64,000 nucleotides of DNA, from assembly GCA_964519345.1 (NCBI GenBank), contig CAZFKX010000022.1, forward strand, positions 1 through 64,000, in the 5' to 3' direction. Positions 32,599-40,498 of this stretch are shown here, in pieces (positions within the stretch are counted from its first letter, which is position 1; every line of letters begins with the position of its first letter). This DNA is from Persephonella sp964519345. GTDB lineage: Bacteria; Aquificota; Aquificia; Aquificales; Hydrogenothermaceae. Under the pieces are notes generated by a model, which saw only the letters and a list, made by a program, of their open reading frames with translations, did no database searches and was not told the origin of the DNA. Position numbers and translations under genes: made by a program.

Positions 32599-33471
32599 TT
32601 AATCTGTATAGTTTGATAATTTTTTAAATATTTCTAAAACAGCGCTAAAATCTTCGTCTTCTAAGCCGTAAGCTTTTGCACTGTTAAAAAGCTCTCTTGT
32701 AACAGATGTCAAAAACAGAGGATATTTATTTTTGTGTGCTATATCTACAGCGTAAGTGAGATCTTTATGAATAAGTCCGACTGAAAAATGTGTTGAATAA
32801 TCTTCTTTTAAAAGTTTTTCTTTTTTTGCCTCAAGAACAAGTGATTTACCTGCTCCGTTTTCTAATACAGAAACGGCAAGTTCAGGATCAATGCCTACTT
32901 TTTTTGCAAATGCAAAAGCTTCTGATAAAACAGCCATGAAAGATCCTAAAACAGTATTGTTAATAAGCTTCATTGTTGAAGCAATACCGTAATCTCCCAT
33001 ATAAAATATCTCTTTTCCGAGAGTATTGAATATATCTTTGTTCTGTTCAAACTTTTCTCTATCCCCGCTAACAACAATAGTTAAAAGTCCTTTTTGCGCA
33101 GGAATAACACTTCCTAAAACAGGAGCTTCCAAGAAATCCCCTCCTTTTTTTATTAGATCTTCTGCAGTTTTCCTTGCTGTATCTGGGTGGACGGTTGTCA
33201 TATCAATAAACAGCTTTCCTTTTAGATCAATACCCGAATCTGTAATTTTCTTGTATATTTCTATAACAGATTCAGAACCAAAAAGCATTGTTATTATAAT
33301 GTCTTTTTCTTTTAAAAGATCAGTTAGATTTTTTTTATACGGGAGTCCAGATACTTTTGCTTTATCTAAGGTTCTATTCCATACATGCAGATCATAACCA
33401 GCATTATGAAGATTTTTAGCCATAGGAAGCCCCATATGTCCAAGCCCAATCCATCCAATCTTCCTCGACAT
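32599..33471 (-). CDS. Beta-hydroxyacid dehydrogenase family (3-hydroxyisobutyrate dehydrogenase-like)
   Basis: 290 residues. N-terminal Rossmann motif IGWIGLGHMGLPMAKNL, substrate loop FLEAPVLGSVIPAQKG, and the catalytic Lys in GIASTMKLINNTVLGS. The Arg after VWN (VWNRTLDK) suggests NADP specificity. Members act on succinic semialdehyde, glyoxylate, tartronate semialdehyde or 3-hydroxyisobutyrate; the substrate cannot be fixed here. It is 9 nt downstream of cimA. Confidence 0.88.
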   Translation of the reverse strand: MSRKIGWIGLGHMGLPMAKNLHNAGYDLHVWNRTLDKAKVSGLPYKKNLTDLLKEKDIIITMLFGSESVIEIYKKITDSGIDLKGKLFIDMTTVHPDTARKTAEDLIKKGGDFLEAPVLGSVIPAQKGLLTIVVSGDREKFEQNKDIFNTLGKEIFYMGDYGIASTMKLINNTVLGSFMAVLSEAFAFAKKVGIDPELAVSVLENGAGKSLVLEAKKEKLLKEDYSTHFSVGLIHKDLTYAVDIAHKNKYPLFLTSVTRELFNSAKAYGLEDEDFSAVLEIFKKLSNYTD

Positions 33472-33480
33472 AACAACCTC

Positions 33481-35058
33481 CTATATACCATCTTTCATGA
33501 GTTTATATATAAAACTGTCAACAACTGCCTGCCAGGATGCCTCAATTATATTGTCAGAAACCCCTACAGTGCCCCATTTTTTCTCTCTATCTTTGCTTTC
33601 AACCAAAACCCTTATTTTTGCTGCTGTTCCTGCAGTTTCATTCACTATTCTGACCTTATAATCTATAAGCTCAACCTCAGAAAGTGATGGATATATACCA
33701 ACCAGAGCCTTTTTTAAGGCTCTATCAAGAGCATTAACAGGTCCATAACCAAGTGAAGCTGTATGTTCGTAATGATTGTCAATCTTTATTCTTACGGTTG
33801 CTTCTGAAACAGGTTCCTTATCTGTGTATCTCCTTGCTATAAGAACTCTATAAGCATCAAGATCAAAATACTTCTTTAACATACCAAGATGCTTCCTAAT
33901 CAACAGTTCTAAAGATGCTTCTGCAGCTTCAAAATGGTATCCGTAGTTTTCAAGTTGTTTTATTTCCATAACAAGTTCAGCAACTCGCGGATCTTTTTCA
34001 TCAAGCTCAATACCAAGTTCTTTTGCTTTATAAATAATATTGCTTTTACCGGCGAGATCGGAAACAAGAATCTTTCTTCTATTTCCAACCATTTCAGGAT
34101 CTATATGTTCATAAAGTCTGCTGTTTTTAATAACAGCTGAAGCATGTACGCCCCCTTTATGTGCAAAGGCACTATCACCAACATAAGGCATGTTTTTAGG
34201 AACAGGAAGATTAACAAGATCTGCCACAAAATTTGAGATCTCTTTTAATCTTTTTATATTTTCCTCTGGTACAGTCTCATAGCCGAGTTTTAATGTCAGA
34301 TTTGGAATAATTGAGCACAGATTTGCATTACCGCACCTTTCACCAAAACCGTTTATAGTTCCATGTACCTGAACAGCACCATTTAAAACAGCAACGATAG
34401 AATTCCATACAGCCGTATCAGAATCATTGTGTGCATGTATCCCAAGTCTATTATCTATTCCTTTATTTTTAACTTCTTTTAATATTTTTTCAATCTCGTT
34501 TGGTAATGTTCCTCCATTCGTATCAGCAAGAACAATGAAGTCAGCTCCTGCTTCCGATGCTGCATTAAGAACCTTTACAGCATATTCCGGATTTGATTTA
34601 TAACCGTCAAAGAAATGTTCTCCTATAAAAACAACTTCATCTGTATATCTTTTTAAAAAATGAACCGTATCGAACACCATCTCAAGATTTTTATTAAGTT
34701 CGGTTTTAAGTGCCTGTGTAACATGAATATCCCATGACTTTCCAAATATTGTTATTACCGGAGTCTCAGCCTTTATAAGATTCTGTATAAGGGGATCATC
34801 TTCAACTTTAAGGTAAGCTCTTCTTGTTGATCCAAAGGCAGCTATCTTTGAGTTTTTTAACTTTAATTTTTTTACCTCTTTAAAGTACTGATCATCCTTA
34901 GGATTTGATCCTGGCCATCCACCCTCAACGTAATGAATACCAAAATCATCAAGTTTTTCAGTTATCCTTAATTTATCTTCAACAGATACATTAACACCTT
35001 CAGCCTGTGTTCCATCCCTTAAAGTTGTATCATAAATCAATACTTTTTTGTTGTTCAT
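33481..35058 (-). CDS. cimA: (R)-citramalate synthase
   Basis: 525 residues. The HMGL-like barrel has the metal and substrate motif YDTTLRDGTQAEGVNVS, GIHAHNDSDTAVWN and GFGERCGNANL. The C-terminal LeuA-type regulatory domain (about 400-525, EATVRIKIDNHYEH..GPVNALDRAL) is present. The size and DGTQAEG start fit the citramalate synthase subgroup, not LeuA. It condenses pyruvate and acetyl-CoA, giving a threonine-independent route to isoleucine. It heads the minus-strand unit ending at yjbQ. Confidence 0.93.
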   Translation of the reverse strand: MNNKKVLIYDTTLRDGTQAEGVNVSVEDKLRITEKLDDFGIHYVEGGWPGSNPKDDQYFKEVKKLKLKNSKIAAFGSTRRAYLKVEDDPLIQNLIKAETPVITIFGKSWDIHVTQALKTELNKNLEMVFDTVHFLKRYTDEVVFIGEHFFDGYKSNPEYAVKVLNAASEAGADFIVLADTNGGTLPNEIEKILKEVKNKGIDNRLGIHAHNDSDTAVWNSIVAVLNGAVQVHGTINGFGERCGNANLCSIIPNLTLKLGYETVPEENIKRLKEISNFVADLVNLPVPKNMPYVGDSAFAHKGGVHASAVIKNSRLYEHIDPEMVGNRRKILVSDLAGKSNIIYKAKELGIELDEKDPRVAELVMEIKQLENYGYHFEAAEASLELLIRKHLGMLKKYFDLDAYRVLIARRYTDKEPVSEATVRIKIDNHYEHTASLGYGPVNALDRALKKALVGIYPSLSEVELIDYKVRIVNETAGTAAKIRVLVESKDREKKWGTVGVSDNIIEASWQAVVDSFIYKLMKDGI

Positions 35059-35188
35059 TAATTTTCTCCAGTAGTGATTTTATTTAAAATCTAAAATCTA
35101 AATAAAATTTTAGCATATGCAAGAACCAATTTGCCCTTAAACACTCCTTCCTATAAACTTATATTTAATAATGAAAAGGGAGGAAAAA

Positions 35189-35947
35189 ATGAGAATTAAT
35201 ATTCCTTCTGCAGTTTTATTTTTACACGCATTTCCATTAAATAAAAAAATGTATCAATATCAGTTTGAAGTGTTTGAAAGAGAGAACATTCCATATGTAG
35301 CTGTTGATTACTTTGGTTTTGGAGAAGAAAAGAATTTTCCTTCAGACTACAGTATATCCCAGCTTACTGACTGGATAGTTGCAAGGCTAAATAATATAGG
35401 TATAAAAGAGGTTATTCCTGTTGGTGACAGTATGGGTGGTTATATCATGTTTGATATGTGGCGAAGATACAGGAAACTGATTAGTGGGATGGTTTTTGTA
35501 TCAACAAGAGCCGAAGCTGATACAGAAGAGGCAAAAAAGGGAAGGTATGCAACTGTAGAAAAAATAAAAACGGAAGGTAAAGATTTCCTTATTGAGTTTA
35601 TGCTTAATGCCCAGACATCTTCAAAAACAAAGGAAAACAAAAATAAAATGGAAAAACTTAGATGTATCATGAATGAAGCCACAGAAGAAGGAATAATAAA
35701 AGCATTAAAAGCTCTTGCAGAAAGACCTGATAATACAGATCTGCTTAAAACTATTGATGTGCCAACTCTTGTGGTTGCAGGAGAAGATGATCAGAAGGTT
35801 ACACCTCCTGAGGTTGTTAAAAAGATAGCAGACGGCATAAAAAATGCTGAGTTTGTTTTAATACCTGACTCAGCCCATCTTCCACCGTTTGAAAATCCAG
35901 AAAGTTTTAACAGTGTTCTGATTAGCTTTTTGAAAAAGGTTCTATAA
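35189..35947 (+). CDS. Alpha/beta-fold hydrolase
   Basis: 252 residues from ATG 35189, which follows GGGAGG; ATG 35171 would include the ribosome site. The nucleophile elbow is GDSMGGY (Ser), the acid is Asp in VVAGEDDQKVTPP and the final His is in DSAHLPPFENP. It resembles small esterases of the pimeloyl-ACP esterase/3-oxoadipate enol-lactonase group. Substrate unknown. The end overlaps thiL by 6 nt on the opposite strand. Confidence 0.8.
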   Translation: MRINIPSAVLFLHAFPLNKKMYQYQFEVFERENIPYVAVDYFGFGEEKNFPSDYSISQLTDWIVARLNNIGIKEVIPVGDSMGGYIMFDMWRRYRKLISGMVFVSTRAEADTEEAKKGRYATVEKIKTEGKDFLIEFMLNAQTSSKTKENKNKMEKLRCIMNEATEEGIIKALKALAERPDNTDLLKTIDVPTLVVAGEDDQKVTPPEVVKKIADGIKNAEFVLIPDSAHLPPFENPESFNSVLISFLKKVL

Positions 35948-36895
35948 ATGTTCAAAACCTTTACTTTTTAGAGGTTTAACCCCCTTCTTATCTTTTAAAA
36001 AAATACCTGATCCTTCTTCTATATAGCCTATTGGAAAACAGTTTTTGAATTTATCTTTATTTTCCTTCCTGGTTGTAAAAGCAAGCTGGTAATCCTCTCC
36101 ACCATAAAGAATGTAATCGAATATATCTTTGTTGTATTTTTTACAAAATTTCTCAAGATCAGGATCAACAGGAAGTTTATTTTTTTCTAAAACAATTTTT
36201 ACTTTGCTCATCTTTTGTATGTGAGAAAGATCTCCAACAAGACCATCGCTTATATCTATACATGAATTTGCATAACTTTTTATAAAAGGCTGAAGATCTA
36301 TTCTTGCTGAAGGTTTTGTGTGTTTTTCAATAAGATTGATCTCAAACCCTTCATAGTTTTCCTTATTCATAAGAAGAAGTTCAAGTCCAGCTCTTGAACT
36401 GCCTAAATATCCTGATACAAAAATAAGATCCCCTTTTTCAGCACCAGCTCTCGGTACAAATCTATCAGTCTCTCCAACCAGGAACATATCTAAAATTAAC
36501 GCTTCTGATGAAGTTGTATTTCCACCTACAACTGAGAATCCATACATATCAAGAGCTTTTTTCATACCATTATAAACCTTTTCAATAAAATAATATTCTG
36601 TCTCTTCCGGTATTCCTATAGAGATAAAGCCCCATTTTGGCTTCCCACCACAGGCAACGATATCGCTAACATTTATACTTACTAATTTCCATCCAAGGTC
36701 TTCTGGATTTATCTTTTCTTTTATAAAGTGGTGATTTTCAAGCTGTATATCTCCTGTAAAAAGTAAAAGCTTACCTTCTACATTTACACACGAACAGTCA
36801 TCACCAAAATCAACAACAACCTTAGGATCTTTTACACTTAATATCTGTGTTAATTTATCTATAAGACCAAATTCTCCTAAATCTTTTACTTTCAT
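35942..36895 (-). CDS. thiL: Thiamine-monophosphate kinase
   Basis: 317 residues from ATG 36895, preceded by GGGTGGG; a longer frame opens at 36922. VVDFGDDCSCVN, the metal-binding LLLFTGDIQLENHHF, VSINVSDIVACGGKPKW and DISDGLVGDLSHI are the expected PurM/ThiL motifs. It phosphorylates thiamine monophosphate to the diphosphate. It diverges from efp. Confidence 0.94.
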   Translation of the reverse strand: MKVKDLGEFGLIDKLTQILSVKDPKVVVDFGDDCSCVNVEGKLLLFTGDIQLENHHFIKEKINPEDLGWKLVSINVSDIVACGGKPKWGFISIGIPEETEYYFIEKVYNGMKKALDMYGFSVVGGNTTSSEALILDMFLVGETDRFVPRAGAEKGDLIFVSGYLGSSRAGLELLLMNKENYEGFEINLIEKHTKPSARIDLQPFIKSYANSCIDISDGLVGDLSHIQKMSKVKIVLEKNKLPVDPDLEKFCKKYNKDIFDYILYGGEDYQLAFTTRKENKDKFKNCFPIGYIEEGSGIFLKDKKGVKPLKSKGFEHL

Positions 36896-36968
36896 ATCCC
36901 ACCCTTTTATAAAAATTAACAATCTATGCTAAAATTATAAAAGTTTTATTATTTATCTGGAGGATTAA

Positions 36969-37541
36969 ATGGGAGTAAAGATAGGGATAAATCAAATTAA
37001 AAAAGATATGTTTATTGTTCACGATGGACAGCCTTACAGGGTTCTGGATTATGATCATGTAAAACCCGGAAAAGGACAGGCATTTGTAAGAGTTAAAGCT
37101 AAGAATATGAAAACAGGTAATGTTATAGAAATTACTTACAAATCTTCAGACAGTATAGAACTCGCTGATTTTGAACAGAGACAGATGTCTTATTCTTACT
37201 TTGACGGTGATTCTTACTGGTTTATAGATATGAATACTGGGGATATGATATCTGTTCCTTCTTCTGTTCTGGGAGAGGAAGCTCAGTTCTTAAAGGAAGG
37301 TATGGAAGTATTTATATTTCTTGATAAGGGACAGCCGATTGGCGTTGAACTTCCTAAATCTGCTGTTTATGAGGTTGTTGAAACTGAACCAGGTTTTAAG
37401 GGCGATACCGCAACATCAACACTAAAACCTGCAAAGATTGACACAGGAGCAACTGTTCAGGTTCCTCTTTTTATTAATGAGGGAGATAAGATAAAGATTG
37501 ATACAAGAACTGGTAAGTATATAGAAAGAGTTAATGAATAA
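36969..37541 (+). CDS. efp: Translation elongation factor P
   Basis: 190 residues with three beta-domains. The tip loop that reaches the ribosomal P site is DHVKPGKGQAF, with Lys35 at the site that is modified in many species. No EpmA/EpmB or EarP gene occurs in the window. EF-P relieves stalling at proline stretches. It starts the efp-accB-hldD-thrB unit. GGAGG precedes the ATG. Confidence 0.97.
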   Translation: MGVKIGINQIKKDMFIVHDGQPYRVLDYDHVKPGKGQAFVRVKAKNMKTGNVIEITYKSSDSIELADFEQRQMSYSYFDGDSYWFIDMNTGDMISVPSSVLGEEAQFLKEGMEVFIFLDKGQPIGVELPKSAVYEVVETEPGFKGDTATSTLKPAKIDTGATVQVPLFINEGDKIKIDTRTGKYIERVNE

Positions 37542-37552
37542 AGGGGAATATT

Positions 37553-38011
37553 ATGGACAAAGATCTAATCTTTGAGATAATTGAAAAAATTAAAGGTACA
37601 AAAATAGAGGAAGTAGAGTTTGAAACTGAAGAGGGTAAGATAAAAATTAAACAATATGTAGGACCTAAAGAGGTTGTTTCACATCCAGCATCCCCTGTTA
37701 TAGAAGTTAGGGAGGAGATAAAAGGTGCTCAACCTGAAGTAGAGATAGAAACAAAAACAGAAGCTGAGAGATACCATGTTATAAAATCCCCACTTGTAGG
37801 GACATTTTACAGAGCACCATCTCCAGGAGCGCCCCCCTTTGTTGAAGAAGGAGATATGGTTTCTAAAGGACAGGTTTTATGTATAATAGAAGCTTTAAAA
37901 GTGATGAATGAGATAGAAAGTGATATTAATGGGAGGGTGGCAAAAATACTTGTTGAAAACGGACAACCTGTTGAGTACGGTCAAGAACTGTTTTATATAG
38001 AACCAGTATGA
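37553..38011 (+). CDS. accB: Biotin carboxyl carrier protein of acetyl-CoA carboxylase
   Basis: 152 residues. The C-terminal biotinyl domain (about 78-152) has SPLVGTFYRAPSPGAPPFVEEGD and the biotin attachment site EALKVMNEIES. The usual Met before the biotinyl Lys is Leu here (EALK, not EAMK). The N-terminal part is a short helix plus linker. accC is not adjacent. It starts 11 nt after efp. Confidence 0.94.
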   Translation: MDKDLIFEIIEKIKGTKIEEVEFETEEGKIKIKQYVGPKEVVSHPASPVIEVREEIKGAQPEVEIETKTEAERYHVIKSPLVGTFYRAPSPGAPPFVEEGDMVSKGQVLCIIEALKVMNEIESDINGRVAKILVENGQPVEYGQELFYIEPV

Positions 38012-38023
38012 TGAGGTAAATAA

Positions 38024-38965
38024 ATGGTAAAACAGCCGAATAATATTCTGATAACAGGTGGAGCCGGATTTATAGGTTCTAACCTTGCGTTAACGCTACA
38101 GGAAAACTATCCTGAAAGCAAAATTCTCATTTTAGATGATTTTTCAAGTGCAAATTTTAAAAATCTTAAAAAATTTAAAGGTGAAGTTCTTGCCTGTGAT
38201 GTTTCTTCAGATGAGATATTTTTCAAAGCTGATGAGTTTCAGCCTGATCTAATATTCCATCTTGCCTCCATAACAGATACAACGATTACAGATCAGGAAC
38301 TTATGATGAGAAAAAATGTTGATGGTTTTAAAAATATTCTTGAGATCGCATACGACAATGAATCAACGGTTGTTTATGCTTCTTCAGCATCTGTTTATGG
38401 GAATGTTAAAGAGCATATCCCATTAAAAGAAGATAGGGAAAAGTCTCCTGAAAATGTTTATGCATTTTCTAAATACGTAATGGATAATATAGCTCACGAT
38501 TTTTCCGAAAAGACAGGTCTAAAGATTGTTGGTGTAAGATATTTCAATGTTTACGGTTATGGGGAAGCTCACAAAGGAAAGTTTTCAAGTATGATATATC
38601 AGCTTTATAAACAGATAAAATCTGGAAAAAGACCGAGGCTTTTTAAATGGGGAGAACAGAAAAGAGATTTCGTTTATATAAAAGATGCTGTAGAGGCTAC
38701 TATTCTTGCAAAAGAAGCACCACATTCGACAGTTTACAATGTAGGAAGCGGGGAAGCAAGATCTTTTAATGATATAGTTGTTTTGTTAAACAGATATCTT
38801 GGCAAAAATCTTGAGCCAGATTATTTTGACTGTCCGTATGATTTTTATCAGGAATATACACAGGCTGATATGTCAAAAATAAAGGAAGAGCTTGGTTTTG
38901 TTCCAAAGTACAATCTTGAGAAAGGTATAAAAGAGTATGTTGATATTCTGGAAGGTAAGATCTGA
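38024..38965 (+). CDS. hldD: ADP-L-glycero-D-manno-heptose 6-epimerase-like protein
   Basis: This 313-residue short-chain dehydrogenase-fold epimerase has the NAD(P)-binding motif ITGGAGFIGSNLA, the SSASVYG serine region and YAFSKYVMD with the catalytic Tyr-x3-Lys. RYFNVYGYGEAHKGKFSSM and the RDFVYIKDAV segment fit HldD, which supplies heptose for the lipopolysaccharide core. Other UDP-sugar epimerases share the fold, so specificity is likely but not certain. The stop overlaps the thrB start by 1 nt. Confidence 0.85.
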   Translation: MVKQPNNILITGGAGFIGSNLALTLQENYPESKILILDDFSSANFKNLKKFKGEVLACDVSSDEIFFKADEFQPDLIFHLASITDTTITDQELMMRKNVDGFKNILEIAYDNESTVVYASSASVYGNVKEHIPLKEDREKSPENVYAFSKYVMDNIAHDFSEKTGLKIVGVRYFNVYGYGEAHKGKFSSMIYQLYKQIKSGKRPRLFKWGEQKRDFVYIKDAVEATILAKEAPHSTVYNVGSGEARSFNDIVVLLNRYLGKNLEPDYFDCPYDFYQEYTQADMSKIKEELGFVPKYNLEKGIKEYVDILEGKI

Positions 38966-39867
38966 TGAAGGTTCTGAAGGTAAGAGTTCCCGCAACAACT
39001 GCTAACCTTGGAGCTGGATTTGACACATTAGGGCTTGCCCTTTCTCTTTATAATGAGTTTATTGTAGAAGAGAATGATGGTGTTGTTATAGAAACAGAAC
39101 CTAAGAATAGTTACCTTGAAGATCCTGAAAACAACTTATTTATAAAGGTTATAAAATATGCATGTGAGAGAAGGGGAAAGGTTTTCCATGGAGCTAAATT
39201 AAAACAGATAAATAGAGTGCCTGTAGCACGGGGACTTGGAAGTAGTGCAACCGCTATAGTGGGAGCCATTCTTGTTTCCTCAGCTGTCAGTAAAACAGAA
39301 CTTACAGATGATCTTTTCTTTGATATTGCTTACAGATTTGAGTCTCATCCTGATAATCTTATTCCTGCATGGAAAGGTGGTTTTATAACAGCTTTAATAG
39401 ATAATGGAAAAACATATTATAACCAGATAGATTTTCCTGAAGATATTAAAGTTGTTGTAGTTATACCAGATTTTGAATTATCAACAGAGAAAGCAAGATC
39501 AGTTTTACCGGAAAAAATCTCACTTAACGATGGAATATTTAACGTTCAGAGGGTTTCCCTTTTTCTTTCAGCATTGCAAAACAGAAGGTATGATCTGCTA
39601 AAAGTTGCTATGGATGACAGATTTCACCAACCTTACAGGAAAAAACTTATACCAAATTTTGATAGAGTCGTTCAAAATGGTTATGATGCTGGAGCGTTAG
39701 GGGTTTCATTGAGCGGAGCTGGAAGTGCATTGATAGCTCTGGCAGATAGAGAATTTGATAATATAGGAAAAGCTATGGTTGAAGGTTTTTCACAGGTAGG
39801 TATAAAGTCAGAATATAAAATACTTGAAGTTGATCAAAATGGGGCTAAACTTGATATTTTAGGGTAA
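38965..39867 (+). CDS. thrB: Homoserine kinase
   Basis: This 300-residue GHMP kinase has RVPATTANLGAGFDTLGLAL at the start, the ATP-binding PVARGLGSSATA loop and SLSGAGSALIAL near the end. It phosphorylates homoserine for threonine synthesis, following hom (14535) in the pathway though the genes are 23 kb apart. It is translationally coupled to hldD. Confidence 0.95.
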   Translation: MKVLKVRVPATTANLGAGFDTLGLALSLYNEFIVEENDGVVIETEPKNSYLEDPENNLFIKVIKYACERRGKVFHGAKLKQINRVPVARGLGSSATAIVGAILVSSAVSKTELTDDLFFDIAYRFESHPDNLIPAWKGGFITALIDNGKTYYNQIDFPEDIKVVVVIPDFELSTEKARSVLPEKISLNDGIFNVQRVSLFLSALQNRRYDLLKVAMDDRFHQPYRKKLIPNFDRVVQNGYDAGALGVSLSGAGSALIALADREFDNIGKAMVEGFSQVGIKSEYKILEVDQNGAKLDILG

Positions 39868-39875
39868 TTTCTGTT

Positions 39876-39902
39876 TTGACATACAGATCATAAAACTATA
39901 AA
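39876..39902 (+). promoter_or_regulatory. Sigma-70-type promoter of the flavodoxin gene
   Basis: TTGACA (39876-39881) and TATAAA (39897-39902) are separated by 15 bp, slightly under the 16-18 bp optimum. It lies just after thrB and about 60 nt upstream of the flavodoxin ATG, consistent with independent expression. Confidence 0.5.
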
Positions 39903-39964
39903 TTTATTCTTAAATTAATATCTGTTCATAACAATCTTACAAAAGTCAGTAGGAGGGTTTTATT

Positions 39965-40498
39965 ATGGGGAAAATTCTCGTTCTTTATGATTCTGAAACA
40001 GGACATACTGCTAAAATGGCAGAGTATGTGGCTAAAGGAGCTAAAAAATTTCCAGTTGATGTTAGAATTAAGTCTGTCGACGATGCTTCTAAGGAAGATA
40101 TTTTATGGTGCGATGGTATAGCTGTTGGAAGTCCAACACATCTTGGCGTTATGTCGTGGAAGATGAAAAGGTTCTGGGATAGTATAGTTGATCTGTGGGG
40201 AACCATTGATGGAAAGATTGGATGTGCTTTTTCCTCTTCAGGTGGTTGGGGAGGAGGAAATGAAGTGGCATGCATCTCAATACTGACAATGTTAATGAAT
40301 TATGGATTCCTTGTATTTGGAGTAACTGATTACACAGGTGAAAAGTTTACACTTCATTACGGTGCTGTTTCTGCAGGAGAACCACGAAAGGAAGAGGAGA
40401 TCAAAGCCTGTGAAAGGCTTGGAGAAAGGCTTGCTCAATGGGTTTTAATTTATGTTGATGGAAATAAGGATTATCTAAAAGATTTAAAAAAATCATAG
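39965..40498 (+). CDS. Flavodoxin-family (WrbA-like) flavoprotein
   Basis: 177 residues. The FMN phosphate-binding loop is VLYDSETGHTAKMAEYVA; the second loop is AVGSPTHLGVMSWKMKRFWD and the third includes FSSSGGWGGGNEVA. The pattern fits the NAD(P)H:quinone oxidoreductase/WrbA group more than electron-carrier flavodoxins. It could give two-electron quinone reduction against oxidative stress. AGGAGGG precedes the ATG. Its end overlaps mfd on the other strand by 6 nt. Confidence 0.85.
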   Translation: MGKILVLYDSETGHTAKMAEYVAKGAKKFPVDVRIKSVDDASKEDILWCDGIAVGSPTHLGVMSWKMKRFWDSIVDLWGTIDGKIGCAFSSSGGWGGGNEVACISILTMLMNYGFLVFGVTDYTGEKFTLHYGAVSAGEPRKEEEIKACERLGERLAQWVLIYVDGNKDYLKDLKKS